Shown here: piece after piece, positions 31,984 through 44,187 of the stretch
Layout: the number at the start of each line of letters is the position of its first letter
Numbering within the stretch: position 1 is the stretch's first letter
DNA from: Raphanus sativus
Taxonomy: Eukaryota > Streptophyta > Magnoliopsida > Brassicales > Brassicaceae
Reading direction: 5' to 3'
DNA: 64,000 nt
NCBI RefSeq assembly: GCF_000801105.2
Contig: NC_079519.1
Span: 31,657,288-31,721,287 of the forward strand
Notes under the pieces: model-generated
The model's database searches: none
The model's input: only the letters and a program-made list of their open reading frames with translations
What the model was told of the DNA's origin: nothing
Program-made: the position numbers and the translations under genes

Positions 31984-34098
31984 TCTATCTTATTAAAGGT
32001 GAAGTACAAATTCGGTGCGTTTGGATACTTGGATAAGATTAATAAAAAAATTTGGTGTGTTTGGTTATAGCTATAAAAATGGAGTGTTTGGAAACTTGAA
32101 TAGTAGTATCTATTAATTGTGTTTCCATATTTCACTTAGTTTAACATTTTAATTAATTATATTACCTTAATAATAAATTACATCATTAATTATATTACCA
32201 TAATAATAATAGTGCATATTTTTATTTATTAGTTAATCAATATTAACTTTGTGCCAATTATAAAATCAAAAATGCTAAATAATTAGGTTTTACATATGAT
32301 TAAACATTTGGTTTATTTTATTTTACTAAAATATTTTTATTTTAGTTACAATCGGTGGAAAATTACGTACCCAAAAACATAGTTCAAAAATATGTTTTGT
32401 GAATAAAATAATAACTTAAATCAAAATACTTAAAATGTCCTACATTTATTGTCACTTAATTTTCCACTCCATATAATTATTTTACTTGATAAAAAAACTC
32501 TTTCTATTTCACTTAATTTAGCAAAACACATAAAACAGTTTTTTATTAATTTATATAATCATTTAGACATGAACATTATCTGTCTATTTAGGTACATGTT
32601 GTTCTTTTCGGGTATCTTTTTTTTTTGGTAACCAAGTCCCGCTTGAATATTATAAACTTATGTGTGGATTTTGAGTTGGATCATTCTAGATCTGGATGAA
32701 TTCGGTTCTGATGTATAGAAACCTAAAAATATCTAAATAACCAATGTATCTAAAACGGGTTCGGATATTTGTAACAAAAATAACCATATAACCTGATTCG
32801 GTCCAGATCTTTTGAGTATCGTTAGTTACCAGATCTTTTGAATATCGATGTATAAAAATATATTTCACGGGCCAATTTAACAAAATATTAATTGGTTCAG
32901 TTGAAATAAATATATTTTAAAAAATTATATGAACTGAAAAAATCACTATAAGAGTACTTACATTTGGATTCAAATCATTTTTTTAATAACAAACTACACA
33001 AATATGTTGATTTGTATACAAATTTAAATTACAATGTAAATATTTAATTGAACACAATTAATACAGAAATATGTCACATTGTTTAAACAAAATATCAAAG
33101 TAAACAGTTGCGTTCTAAAATCATTTATTTTAGCAACAAGCCAAATAAATATGTTGATTGGAGAAGGAATAAAATAAAGCCAGATAAGTACATAGTTTAC
33201 CAGAGACACTCTATATGTCAAATTTATTATAAAGAAATTTTTACTAAGATAAATACATTCAATAATTACAAACAAATAATATATTTCATAAAAGTAGAAA
33301 ATAATATCCGCGCTTCGATATGTTGATTGGAGAGGGAATAAAACAAAGTCAAAGAAACACATAGTTTACCAGAGACACTATGTGTGTCAAATTTATTATA
33401 AAGAAAATTTTACTAAAATAAATATGTTCAATAATTACAAACAAATAATATATTTCATAAAAGTAAAAAATAATACCCGCGCTTGGTTCAGTTGAAATAA
33501 ATATATTTTAAAAAATTATATGAACTGAAAAAATCACTATAAGAGTACTTACATTTGGATTCAAATAATTTTTTTAATAACAAACTACACAAATATGTTG
33601 ATTTGTATACAAATTTAAATTACAATGTAAATATTTAATTGAACACAATTAATACAGAAATATGTCACATTGTTTAAACAAAATATCAAAGTAAACAGTT
33701 GCGTTCTAAAATCATTTATTTTAGCAACAAGCCAAATAAATATGTTGATTGGAGAAGGAATAAAATAAAGCCAGATAAGTACATAGTTTACCAGAGACAC
33801 TCTATATGTCAAATTTATTATAAAGAAATTTTTACTAAGATAAATACATTCAATAATTACAAACAAATAATATATTTCATAAAAGTAGAAAATAATATCC
33901 GCGCTTCGATATGTTGATTGGAGAGAGAATAAAACAAAGTCAAAGAAACACATAGTTTACCAGAGACACTATGTGTGTCAAATTTATTATAAAGAAAATT
34001 TTACTAAAATAAATATGTTCAATAATTACAAACAAATAATATATTTCATAAAAGTAAAAAATAATACCCGCGCTTTCGAAGCGCGGGTCAAAATCTAG
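31984..34098 (+). mobile_element. Candidate complete non-autonomous Helitron (about 2.1 kb)
   Basis: Starts TCTATCTTATTAAAGGTGAA right after an A. It ends with a strong hairpin (34067-34087, CCCGCGCTT, short loop, AAGCGCGGG) followed after eight bases by CTAG and then T. These are the TC...CTRR ends and A/T target expected for Helitrons. It contains no Rep/helicase ORF. Its right part is a nested tandem repeat. Pairing of these two ends is inferred from orientation and distance, and there is no empty site in the window. Confidence 0.55.
32892..34073 (+). repeat. 591-bp tandem duplication with internal 169-bp repeats
   Basis: TTGGTTCAGTTGAAATAAAT at 32892 recurs at 33483, and the two 591-base units are almost identical. 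Inside each, a stretch starting ATATGTTGATTGGAGA recurs about 169 bases later in diverged form, ending in ACCCGCGCTT or ATCCGCGCTTCG. Only the last copy runs on into the full Helitron hairpin. The mirrored short frames in each unit are not genes. Confidence 0.9.
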
Positions 34099-35530
34099 TA
34101 GAGTTTATAATAGGATATAAACCAACCAACGAGTCTGATTGTTAAATTCATTGGTTTAAAAAGTCACTGTGATTTAACTAAATCACTTGAGTATGAAAAA
34201 AAATTAACCAACACCTACATTAACATATCCTCGAAAACATTACGAGCTCTTTCATATGTCCAATATATTCTCATGACCATCATATAGAAAAATCACATAC
34301 GAGCTAACTTCCTACTCATGAACAAAACATAGAAGAAATCATATATACACAAATTTTCGTGTATGGTTGTTTACAAAATGAAAATTTAAAAACAAATTGT
34401 TGTTTGTCTATTTTTATTTTTTTGCTTTTCCAAAATTTAATCCTCCTAACATTGGGTCTATAAGTATTTAAATGTGTCCTAATATAATTTATATTGTATA
34501 TGCATATAGTTAGGTAACACAAATATTCATACGGTCCATGTCAAAAATTTATCTTTATATGTGTAAATATAGTATATACAACAGCCTATATAAAATATTT
34601 CAAATTCAAAAACTTATGAGTGCCGTTCAGTCCATGTGTTTTGACCTGTACCGTGATTTGTGATCTAATTAATTTTTGACAACTTGGAGTCAAGTTTATC
34701 ATATGAATTATTTATGAGCTGTTAATGGTCTTCTGAATTCTGATACAGCACTTTCTGAATAAAAGGTAAGTAGATATTGGAATGAATTTCTTTAAGAACA
34801 TATCAAATATGCAGTGTCCTAAATTTTAGCATTTGAGTTATTACGGTGATATTCCGTTGAGGCTTACGTTGAACCCTGTAATGATTTTCATATGTTTTAA
34901 GGAAAGTACTTATACGTTCATAGACTAATTTAGGCATATTAATAAATAATTGACTCATTATACTGATTTCTTTAAGAATATATTTACAGTCAAAGTAAAT
35001 ATCTTTTCACACTAAAACCCTAAATACTCATTGTTCAAAATATAAATACATGCATGCAGTGGGACAAAGCACCTCATTGCAATTCACCATCTCAAACCTA
35101 TCCACTTCCAAATTATTTCTAGAATCACTAATGGGAACCTTTAACTCTATTGCAGAAAAATAAAAACATTCAAAACAACTTGAAGGATAAGGATAAAAAT
35201 CATACACCTTTATAAGCAATATTCTATTGTTGGTGGTCTAAACATTGAAATTGTTCTCAGTGATTTTAACGTGATTCTTCATTAGGCAATGTGTCACTCA
35301 TGCCATGCATTTCCTATTGAAATCTAAAGTTCTTTTTTTTTTTATGTATATATGGAGATAAGATTCAACGAAGAATAATTTGGTCAGAAAGTTCAAACAT
35401 TTTTTTGTTTCAAGGAAAAATAAAGTAATTCATTAACTTCTAAAAAATGAACCACTCATGTTCAAATTATACGAAATCACTATTACGTAACACAAATTTT
35501 TGTTTCTAAATTTCAAATGAGTATTTCATT
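34099..35530. other. AT-rich non-coding region
   Basis: No gene is recognised on either strand. It lies between two Helitron 3' ends and may be the body of the element ending at 35557. Confidence 0.5.
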
Positions 35531-35557
35531 CCGCGCATGGCGCGGGTCACTACCTAG
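35531..35557 (+). mobile_element. Helitron 3' terminus
   Basis: A CCGCGC, ATG, GCGCGG hairpin is followed by GTCACTACCTAG and T, a typical Helitron 3' end. The matching 5' end is not identified. Confidence 0.65.
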
Positions 35558-35590
35558 TTAGGTAATAAAACGACTGGGTTTAACATTAGT

Positions 35591-35799
35591 GGCATAATAT
35601 TGTAATTTTTGTACAAAAATTAGGGTTAAGTATTATTTATACTTTAGTTTTAATATATTAGATGGCATAATATTGTAATTTTTGTATAAAAATTAGGGTT
35701 AAGTATTATTTGTACTTCAGTTTTAATATATTAGATTGTAATTTTTGTGCAAAAATTAGGGTTAACTATTATTTGTACTTCAGTTTTAATATATTAGAT
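35591..35799 (-). repeat. Three tandem copies of a Helitron 5' terminal sequence
   Basis: Units at 35591-35663, 35664-35736 and 35737-35799 (73, 73 and 63 bases) each read, on the minus strand, TCTAATATATTAAAACT, then AAGTA, AATAATACTTAACCCTAATT and TTTGT. This is the same 5' family start seen on the plus strand at 29484. The third unit lacks the first ten plus-strand bases. Confidence 0.85.
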
Positions 35800-36121
35800 T
35801 GATAAAAGTAATTTTAATTGACATCACTTTATTTGTTGATGAAATGTTACATCTTTTTTGAATTGATGTTAACAGAAAAATACTAAAACGTCAGTTAAAT
35901 AATTGATGTGAATCCATTTTATTGTGTTAATTACTTAAAATGATGTGGATTAATATAGATTTGTATCAGTTTTATTAAAATGATGTTAAATAAGTTAATA
36001 AAACTATAAATAGAGTTAAATAAGAAATTTTGTATCATTTACTAAATAAGTGATTTAGACATGTATCAGTTATTTTTGTGATACTATTTATCTGATGTAA
36101 TTTAACATTTTTCTTGTAGTG
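35800..36121 (-). mobile_element. Right CACTA-type terminus with subterminal repeats
   Basis: Ends TTTTTCTTGTAGTG, the inverse of CACTACAAGAAAAA, at 36121. The preceding 300 bases contain repeated TGATGT, ACATCA, TGTATCA and GATGTTAA words. This is the inverted partner of the end at 22268. Confidence 0.6.
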
Positions 36122-36141
36122 TAATGTGGTGGTTGTTTCAG

Positions 36142-36223
36142 ACTGATTCAGACAAGACAGGATACTAAGTTTCAAGCCTCACGTTTGTTAGAAGATGCAG
36201 GAGTAAAGGATTTGACTTTGCAG
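36142..36223 (+). pseudogene. Exon-like gene fragment of unknown origin
   Basis: An 82-base open block lies between an acceptor-like TTGTTTCAG and a donor-like CAG/GTCGAA. In one frame it reads LIQTRQDTKFQASRLLEDAG then VKDLTLQ, with codon use unlike the AT-rich surroundings. It sits 20 bases outside the right CACTA-type end. I do not recognise the parent gene. It could be a leftover exon or a captured fragment. Confidence 0.35.
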
Positions 36224-37972
36224 GTCGAATTTGTTAACTCATAGCAATTGATAATAGTTATGAGACTTGTCAGTGAACAAAAACTATGCAACTTGTTTCA
36301 ATGTTTTATCGAAGTTTTGATGGGGTATGGCCATGCATACATATATGAAACTTAACCGAATCAAAGTTTTACATCAAATTCTTACACCAAGATGTTTGTC
36401 CTGTGCTTTGCTGCAATTTTTCCATAAAATCATATAATAGTTTACGAACTTATAAATAAATGGGTTTTGATGTGGAACGGAAAATAAATCAATAATGTAT
36501 TTTTTAGTGTTTTCCAGCTATCCAAACATAGACTTTTCTAAAGTTAATTACCTTCTAATCTAGCTATTTTTTTCTTCACATTGTCTTTTCAAATGATGGA
36601 TTATTTGTATTGAAAGTTCATATATCTAGAAGATAACCATCAGTTTGCGTAAATTTTTGGTATATCTGGAAAAGTCGAACTAACAAAATTTTCAATGTGA
36701 TAATTAACGTTGATCCTAGAAATATCATTCAACTGACAGAAATATAATCAACATTATAGAATAAAGCACATGCAACATTAACACAACATGGCACTCATGA
36801 TAAAGATCATGTAATGTTACCTCAAATACTAGAATGGTGGTGTTTCATGGATGATTTATATAAAGAAAAAGCATTTTATTTGGGACAAAATTGGTATAAT
36901 AATATGGAAAATTTTGATAACAGAGGCAAGGAATAAACGACTAAGTCTTTCATCCCTTGATTCGAAAACAGAAATCCTCATCCGGATAATGAAATGCATG
37001 AAAAATCTATATCAATTTTGTATAATGTTTGCAACGGTTTATTCGTAATTGGTAAAAATGATTTCAGAACCAAAAAAAATGACTACATTTCTAACATATT
37101 TGGAAAATATTAATCACATGCTCAAAAAGAATTTAGTTACTTTTAGTTCATACATATACCCAGATGTGGAATATAAGGAGGTATAGTATATCACGTAATG
37201 TTCGGACACAACCATTTTTTATCGTCCATTTGGATTTAGAATAACCAATTTGGTTCATATAATTTTAGTTGAATCTCTTTGTTGCTGACAAAAATAAAAT
37301 AAAAATCTCACAAACATGGAAATAAACTTTTCCAAGTGAGTTCCTGAAAAGAATGTTTTGAAAAAAATAATTCCTATATATCCTGTCTAATTTACATGAA
37401 AAGAAAAAAACTTTATGACTTTTTCTTTTTGTCAAAGAGTCGGCACAAATATTAACCGTAAAACGAAAATATTATCTGCCGTATTACATCTTCCATTAAA
37501 TAGCTAAAGCTTTTTTATCTTTTTAATAGCTAGCTAGGTGTTTTGCCCGCACATGTGGCATAATTTTATTATTACAAATACTTATTAGATTACCTTTATT
37601 AATATTGAATACTTTAAATCAACATCAAATTATTTATATATAATCAAGTTTTTCATCATTATATATATGTTTATAATATATATATATATATATATTATGA
37701 ATATCATAGCTGTATTGTTTTACTTCGTTTTTAGGTTTTTGTGGTCAAAACTAATTTGAATGTTTGATTTATTTGGTATAGTCTTATTTGATTCACCTTA
37801 TTTCTCGACCTCAAATGCTTTTTCAACCAAAGATTTGATTGGTTCATATATGTGTTTAAATTTAGCTATTACTTTTTTAATATTTACTAAAATAATAAAG
37901 CATGTTTACCAAAAATTCTATAACTATAGTCCACTTTGTAATATCTATAAAATCATCTCTCTTCAACAAATA

Positions 37973-39607
37973 TCCTTATATACTAAAGCGCAAGTCGCCT
38001 AGCAAATAAGATATTGACATGTGGAAATTTAAAAAAAAACAATTGACATGTGGACAAGTATTGAAGAAAACAATAAAAACAATAATTTCTATGTTATCAT
38101 TTGTTTCAGAAACTGTAAATGCCTAACTCCCTAAATTTTCTATCACTAACAACACGTTCATATTTCAAAGAGAAAATTGTGTAACCAAAACTTCCATGTT
38201 CCCATCATGTAACGAGTTCCAACAATTTCTTTCACTTATGTAATTTTCAAGCAACTAATTTATTCTCTCCCTCCTTTTTCTTCCATCGCTTCTTCTTCAT
38301 ATTTCTTTGTGTGTTTTGATTGTTGTTACAAATTCATACAGGTTAATGCCTACCCTTTATTCAGATTATTTTCGTTCCTTTTCAAATTAATATTCTCTAT
38401 AATTTTAAATTATTTTTGCATGATTCATGTTGAAGATGGTTACGTACTGCTGTAAATCTTCAAAAAGAAAAAAACTCAGAGCTTTGTTTCTATCACTAAC
38501 AACACGTTCATATTTCAAAGAGAAAATCGTGTAACCAAAACTTCCCTGTTCCCATCATGTAACGAGTTCCAACAATTTCTTTCACTTATGTAATTTTCAA
38601 GCAACTAATTTATTCTCTCCCTCCTTTTTCTTCCATCGCTTCTTCTTCATATTTCTTTGTGTGTTTTGATTGTTGTTACAAATTCATACAGGTTAATGCC
38701 TACCCTTTATTCAGATTATTTTCGTTCCTTTTCAAATTAATATTCTCTATAATTTTAAATTATTTTTGCATGATTCATGTTGAAGATGGTTACGTACTGC
38801 TGTAAATCTTCAAAAATAAAAAAACTCAGAGCTTTGTCAGCAGTTTGGTATCAGTAAGTAGACCTGAATCTGTTATCTATAAATTGAGTACTTATTTTTT
38901 GTTGTGGTTTGACAATTTGACAAATATGTTTTATAGCATTAACATATGCTTACAAATTCGTTTATATATATCATATCTTTGAAGTCTCCAGGTTAGTGAA
39001 TACCAAAAACGCAAGCTCAAAGAAATCCCAAGATATGGTCATTTATTTATAATTGGGCATTTATCTCTCAACCTGCCATCAGATTTCAAAACTTTAGTAA
39101 AAATCATTTCAATAAAAGTTTAATGTTTTCATATTTTATTTTAGTTTCTTTTTTCTGAGAAAGGGCTTATATATTATTTTAGTTTTACTTTAAATTTTGT
39201 GTATTCAAAGTAAACATATGTTTATTTTAAAGAAGACTTATTTAAAACACAGCTACAAATAGAACTACACGAATCATATTTTTTTAATCATATTTTGATG
39301 TGTTGGTTCAGTTCTTAGTTCGATAAAATTGATAGTAAAAAATTGCTAGGAAACATGTATTTCTGAAAAATCATAATAATTCTACTAACGCTTTTAATTG
39401 TTATGTTTAATTGTGATACTATTAATTTTAGCTCTTCAGTTTATTCAGTTCCAGAAAACGTGACTATTCTTTTAGTTTTAATAATAATAAAAAAACAGGG
39501 TTGAACACAAAATAAGATAAAAGAAAATAGAACAGTCAATATTTATTAAATAAAGTAATTTAAATGCATGCAAAACTGGTCCGTGCATAGCACGGGGATA
39601 ATACTAG
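37973..39607 (+). mobile_element. Helitron inserted in the SPH leader (1,635 bp, empty site known)
   Basis: Compared with units 1 and 2, the SPH leader here is split between CAACAAATA and TTTTATATAAAAG. Joining these flanks restores the uninterrupted sequence exactly, with no target duplication. The insert starts TCCTTATATACTAAAGCGCA and ends in a hairpin (CCGTGCATAGCACGG) followed by GGATAATACTAG. This is the TC...CTAG structure with insertion between A and T that defines Helitrons. It has no Rep/helicase coding sequence. The insertion point lies 16 bases before the SPH start codon. Confidence 0.95.
38137..38836 (+). repeat. 350-bp tandem duplication inside the Helitron
   Basis: TTTCTATCACTAACAACACG at 38137 recurs at 38487, and the two 350-base units are nearly identical (a few substitutions). 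The repeat includes a pyrimidine-rich stretch and a GTTACAAATTCATACAGGTT phrase. No open frame. Confidence 0.93.
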
Positions 39608-39623
39608 TTTTATATAAAAGAAA

Positions 39624-40034
39624 ATGAATTACCTTGTATTTATGCTAGTTATTGCTATGTGTTTTGGTTTGAATGAAGGTTGTAATTGGAACACTTTAGA
39701 ACTTCTAAATCAACTCAATCGTGGTAGTATTCTAAAAGTTAATTGCTCATCTAATAGAAAGCATGTTGAGCCTCTCCAGGAGGTAAAATTCAATGGAAAA
39801 TATCAAGTGTCAGTTTTTGAGAAAGGCTTTAGAGGGAGAATTATATGGCGTTGCCTCTTGCGACATGGAAATAAAGTGGAAAATTCACAAACTATATGGT
39901 GTGCATACAGAGGAACCAGACGACTTCGATGTGGTGAAATACGTTCATGGATTGCTAAAGTTGATGGAATTTACATGGAGAAAAATAAAAAATCAGAAGG
40001 GTTCAGATTTTTTTGGATTGTTACTAAAAAATGA
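39624..40034 (+). CDS. S-protein homolog (plant self-incompatibility S1 family), diverged copy
   Basis: A 136-residue intact frame closely related to the two tandem SPH genes. It has the same signal peptide (MNYLVFMLVIAMCFGLNEG), the same conserved Cys41, Cys77 and Cys103 and the DGIYMEKN tail. Changes are scattered (for example CNWNTLE for CNVNTLE, GRIIWRC for ERIVWRC, RRLRCGE for EPRCGE), about a dozen and a half in all. The frame is open despite a Helitron 16 bases upstream of the ATG, which moves its TATA-like region (near 37920) about 1.7 kb from the start codon. Expression is doubtful unless the Helitron supplies a promoter or is spliced out. Predicted secreted, function unknown. Confidence 0.8.
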   Translation: MNYLVFMLVIAMCFGLNEGCNWNTLELLNQLNRGSILKVNCSSNRKHVEPLQEVKFNGKYQVSVFEKGFRGRIIWRCLLRHGNKVENSQTIWCAYRGTRRLRCGEIRSWIAKVDGIYMEKNKKSEGFRFFWIVTKK

Positions 40035-40139
40035 GTTTTGTCTTTTTGAAAGTTATTAACATTTTATGCTCAAATTAATTTTCCCATATGAGATAAAACA
40101 TCATATCATTTTTAAATTATAATAATATACAAATAAATC

Positions 40140-40141
<2 letters not shown>

Positions 40142-40219
<78 letters not shown>
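40142..40219 (+). repeat. (CT)n(TA)n microsatellite
   Basis: About 29 CT units followed by about ten TA units. The tandem-unit copies have only about five CT and six TA at the same place, so this locus has expanded (or they contracted). Confidence 0.95.
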
Positions 40220-40537
40220 CAATTTATAATTTCGGTAAATAATCAGTTTATTATTTATTTTGTCTAGAATAAGAATGACCAGTAACCTTTAGGTGTTAAT
40301 ATTGTTTATTTCCAAAACCTCATGTAAAACATTTGTCTGTACAATGTTTACCAAAATAATTGCATGGTTATTGATTTATTGTCATGTTTGTCACACTACA
40401 TTTGGTAAAACTAATTTTGATAACATTTAAAGAAACAATTTTCTTCAATAAAATAAAACACTATTTACGAAACGAGTTTCATAAAAATCAAAGAACTCAA
40501 CATTTTGCTAAATAATTTTTGGAAAATAAGAGACCAC

Positions 40538-41174
40538 TCTAACTTTTAACGAATATTAATCACTCTAACTTTTAACGAATATCAAAGAACTCAACATTTT
40601 GCTAAAGAATTCATTTTTAGTTATATAATTATTTATATATATATATATATTAATTCATTAAGAGTAAAAACGATATTAACTACTCTAACTTTTTAACGTG
40701 AGACCTCCGTTGAAAAAAAAAATCATTTCGCAAATAGTATTATAGAAGTTTCACGTTAATTACCTATTTTTGGAATTATACTGCTATTTGTTAAGATATA
40801 TGAAAGATCAGGGGCTAATCGTCTAAATATACAGTAATTTTTAATTTTAAAAAACGAAGACTTAAACAGAGATCACATATCCGTCGTGTTGCGCTTCATC
40901 GTAGTTATCGACGCTCTCATTCACCAACGAAGACACTCTGTTTTTTCTTTAAAGTCTCTCTCTCTCTGTTCCAGCTATATTGCAGAACTGATTGTCGTTA
41001 TCATATTATACAGTACAGAACAAGTCACTCTTTTCACCTTCCTCCCCTCCTTCGCGCGCTCTCTGAACTGAAGTACAAGGTAAGCGATCCCCATTAGATC
41101 TCTCTCTATCTCTTTGATGAGATCGGTCCGTTGAAAAAGTCTCAACCTTTGGACTCCATTGTGTAGATTTCCCG
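40538..41174 (+). promoter_or_regulatory. AACT2 promoter and 5' leader with leader intron
   Basis: AT-rich promoter region passing into a pyrimidine-rich leader (TCTCTCTCTCT near 40951). A leader intron is likely at 41080-41166 (AAG/GTAAGC to TGTAG/ATTTCCCG), putting the ATG eight bases into the next exon. Near 40538-40600 a short phrase, CACTCTAACTTTTAACGAAT, is repeated. Confidence 0.55.
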
Positions 41175-43375
<2,201 letters not shown>

Positions 43376-44171
43376 TGCATTTATATGAATCCCAGGTAAC
43401 TCTCATTTTGACTCGTAATTATCGATCCAAGAAGCCGGAAAAGAAAAGAGGAACATGTGAAACTCATGATCTCCTCCTCTCATGTGTGTGTGTGTGTTTG
43501 TTTTCAGGTTGTTGAACTATATAGAGCGTATCTACTATCATTCTACCAACTTGCACTTCAAGTTTGATATTGGTTGGTCTCTCTCAATAAATGAGTGATG
43601 ATGATCTTTGATGTTGTTAAGTTTATTTAGTTATATTATATGAAAACTATGTTTCTGTTTCCGTACTTTGTGACCTCAGTTCTCAGTTATGAACCAATCG
43701 ATTTATTTTAGTTAATGAATTTGATCAAATACATTCCTGTAATGTATATGTATGAAAGGTAAAAATAGTTGGACATGTCTGTAAAGACACAGGTCTCTGC
43801 AGACTTGAGCAGCACTTAAAAGAAAGAAGAGGTGGACTTATATGAAGAAACAATTTTCTCTATCCAGAAAGTTTAGACATCTCTTCCCACCCAAAAGTGT
43901 GCTGATTCCCTCTTCAGGATCGGTTTGTTTAGCAAGAGATTCACCGACTAGAACAAAACAACAGAAATATAATCACAAGGGAGCTATGATCAGATAAACC
44001 ACTTCTAGAGATTCACCGACTAAAGTCATCTCAAATGTATAAATATTTGCAAAAAGTTGCCTATGCCATAGTTCAAGATATGTCACTTAATCACTCACTC
44101 ACTAGTCACTATGAGGTCACTGTAAGAAAAGCAATGTACTAATAAAGCATCAATACAGATTTATTCATAAT
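43376..44171. other. 3' flank of AACT2
   Basis: A donor/acceptor pair (AG/GTAACT at about 43395 and TTTTCAG near 43507) suggests an intron in the 3' untranslated region. AATAAATGAG at 43587 is a likely polyadenylation signal. The rest is AT-rich with no gene. Confidence 0.5.
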
Positions 44172-44187
44172 AATTAGATAAACTGCA

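Larger units (their letters stand above)
22268..36121. mobile_element. Possible CACTA-bounded composite region with nested insertions
   Basis: The inverted CACTACAA(A/G)AAAA ends at 22268 and 36121 face each other and both have TGATGTAA-rich subterminal regions. The 13.85 kb between them contains no host gene, only nested SINE, Helitron and hAT material. CACTA elements make a 3-bp target duplication, but the flanks here read ATT and TAA, which do not match. The two ends may therefore belong to separate or rearranged elements. Confidence 0.4.
36574..40537 (+). repeat. Fourth, diverged copy of the SPH locus (interrupted by a Helitron)
   Basis: 36574-37972 and 39608-40537 align end to end with 12267-14547 of unit 1, with scattered substitutions and indels (roughly a few percent by eye). 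No RRP15 sequence is attached: homology starts at the point where the RRP15 fragment ends in the tandem units. This locus therefore represents the SPH gene without the RRP15 fusion. Confidence 0.92.

Noticed and set aside
33024..33953. Paired 112-aa and 72-aa frames on opposite strands
   Set aside because: They are created by the AT-rich 591-bp tandem repeat inside a Helitron. The composition is non-protein-like.
35591..35799. CRISPR-like array
   Set aside because: The units are directly abutting 73-base Helitron end sequences with no unique spacers, in a plant nuclear genome.
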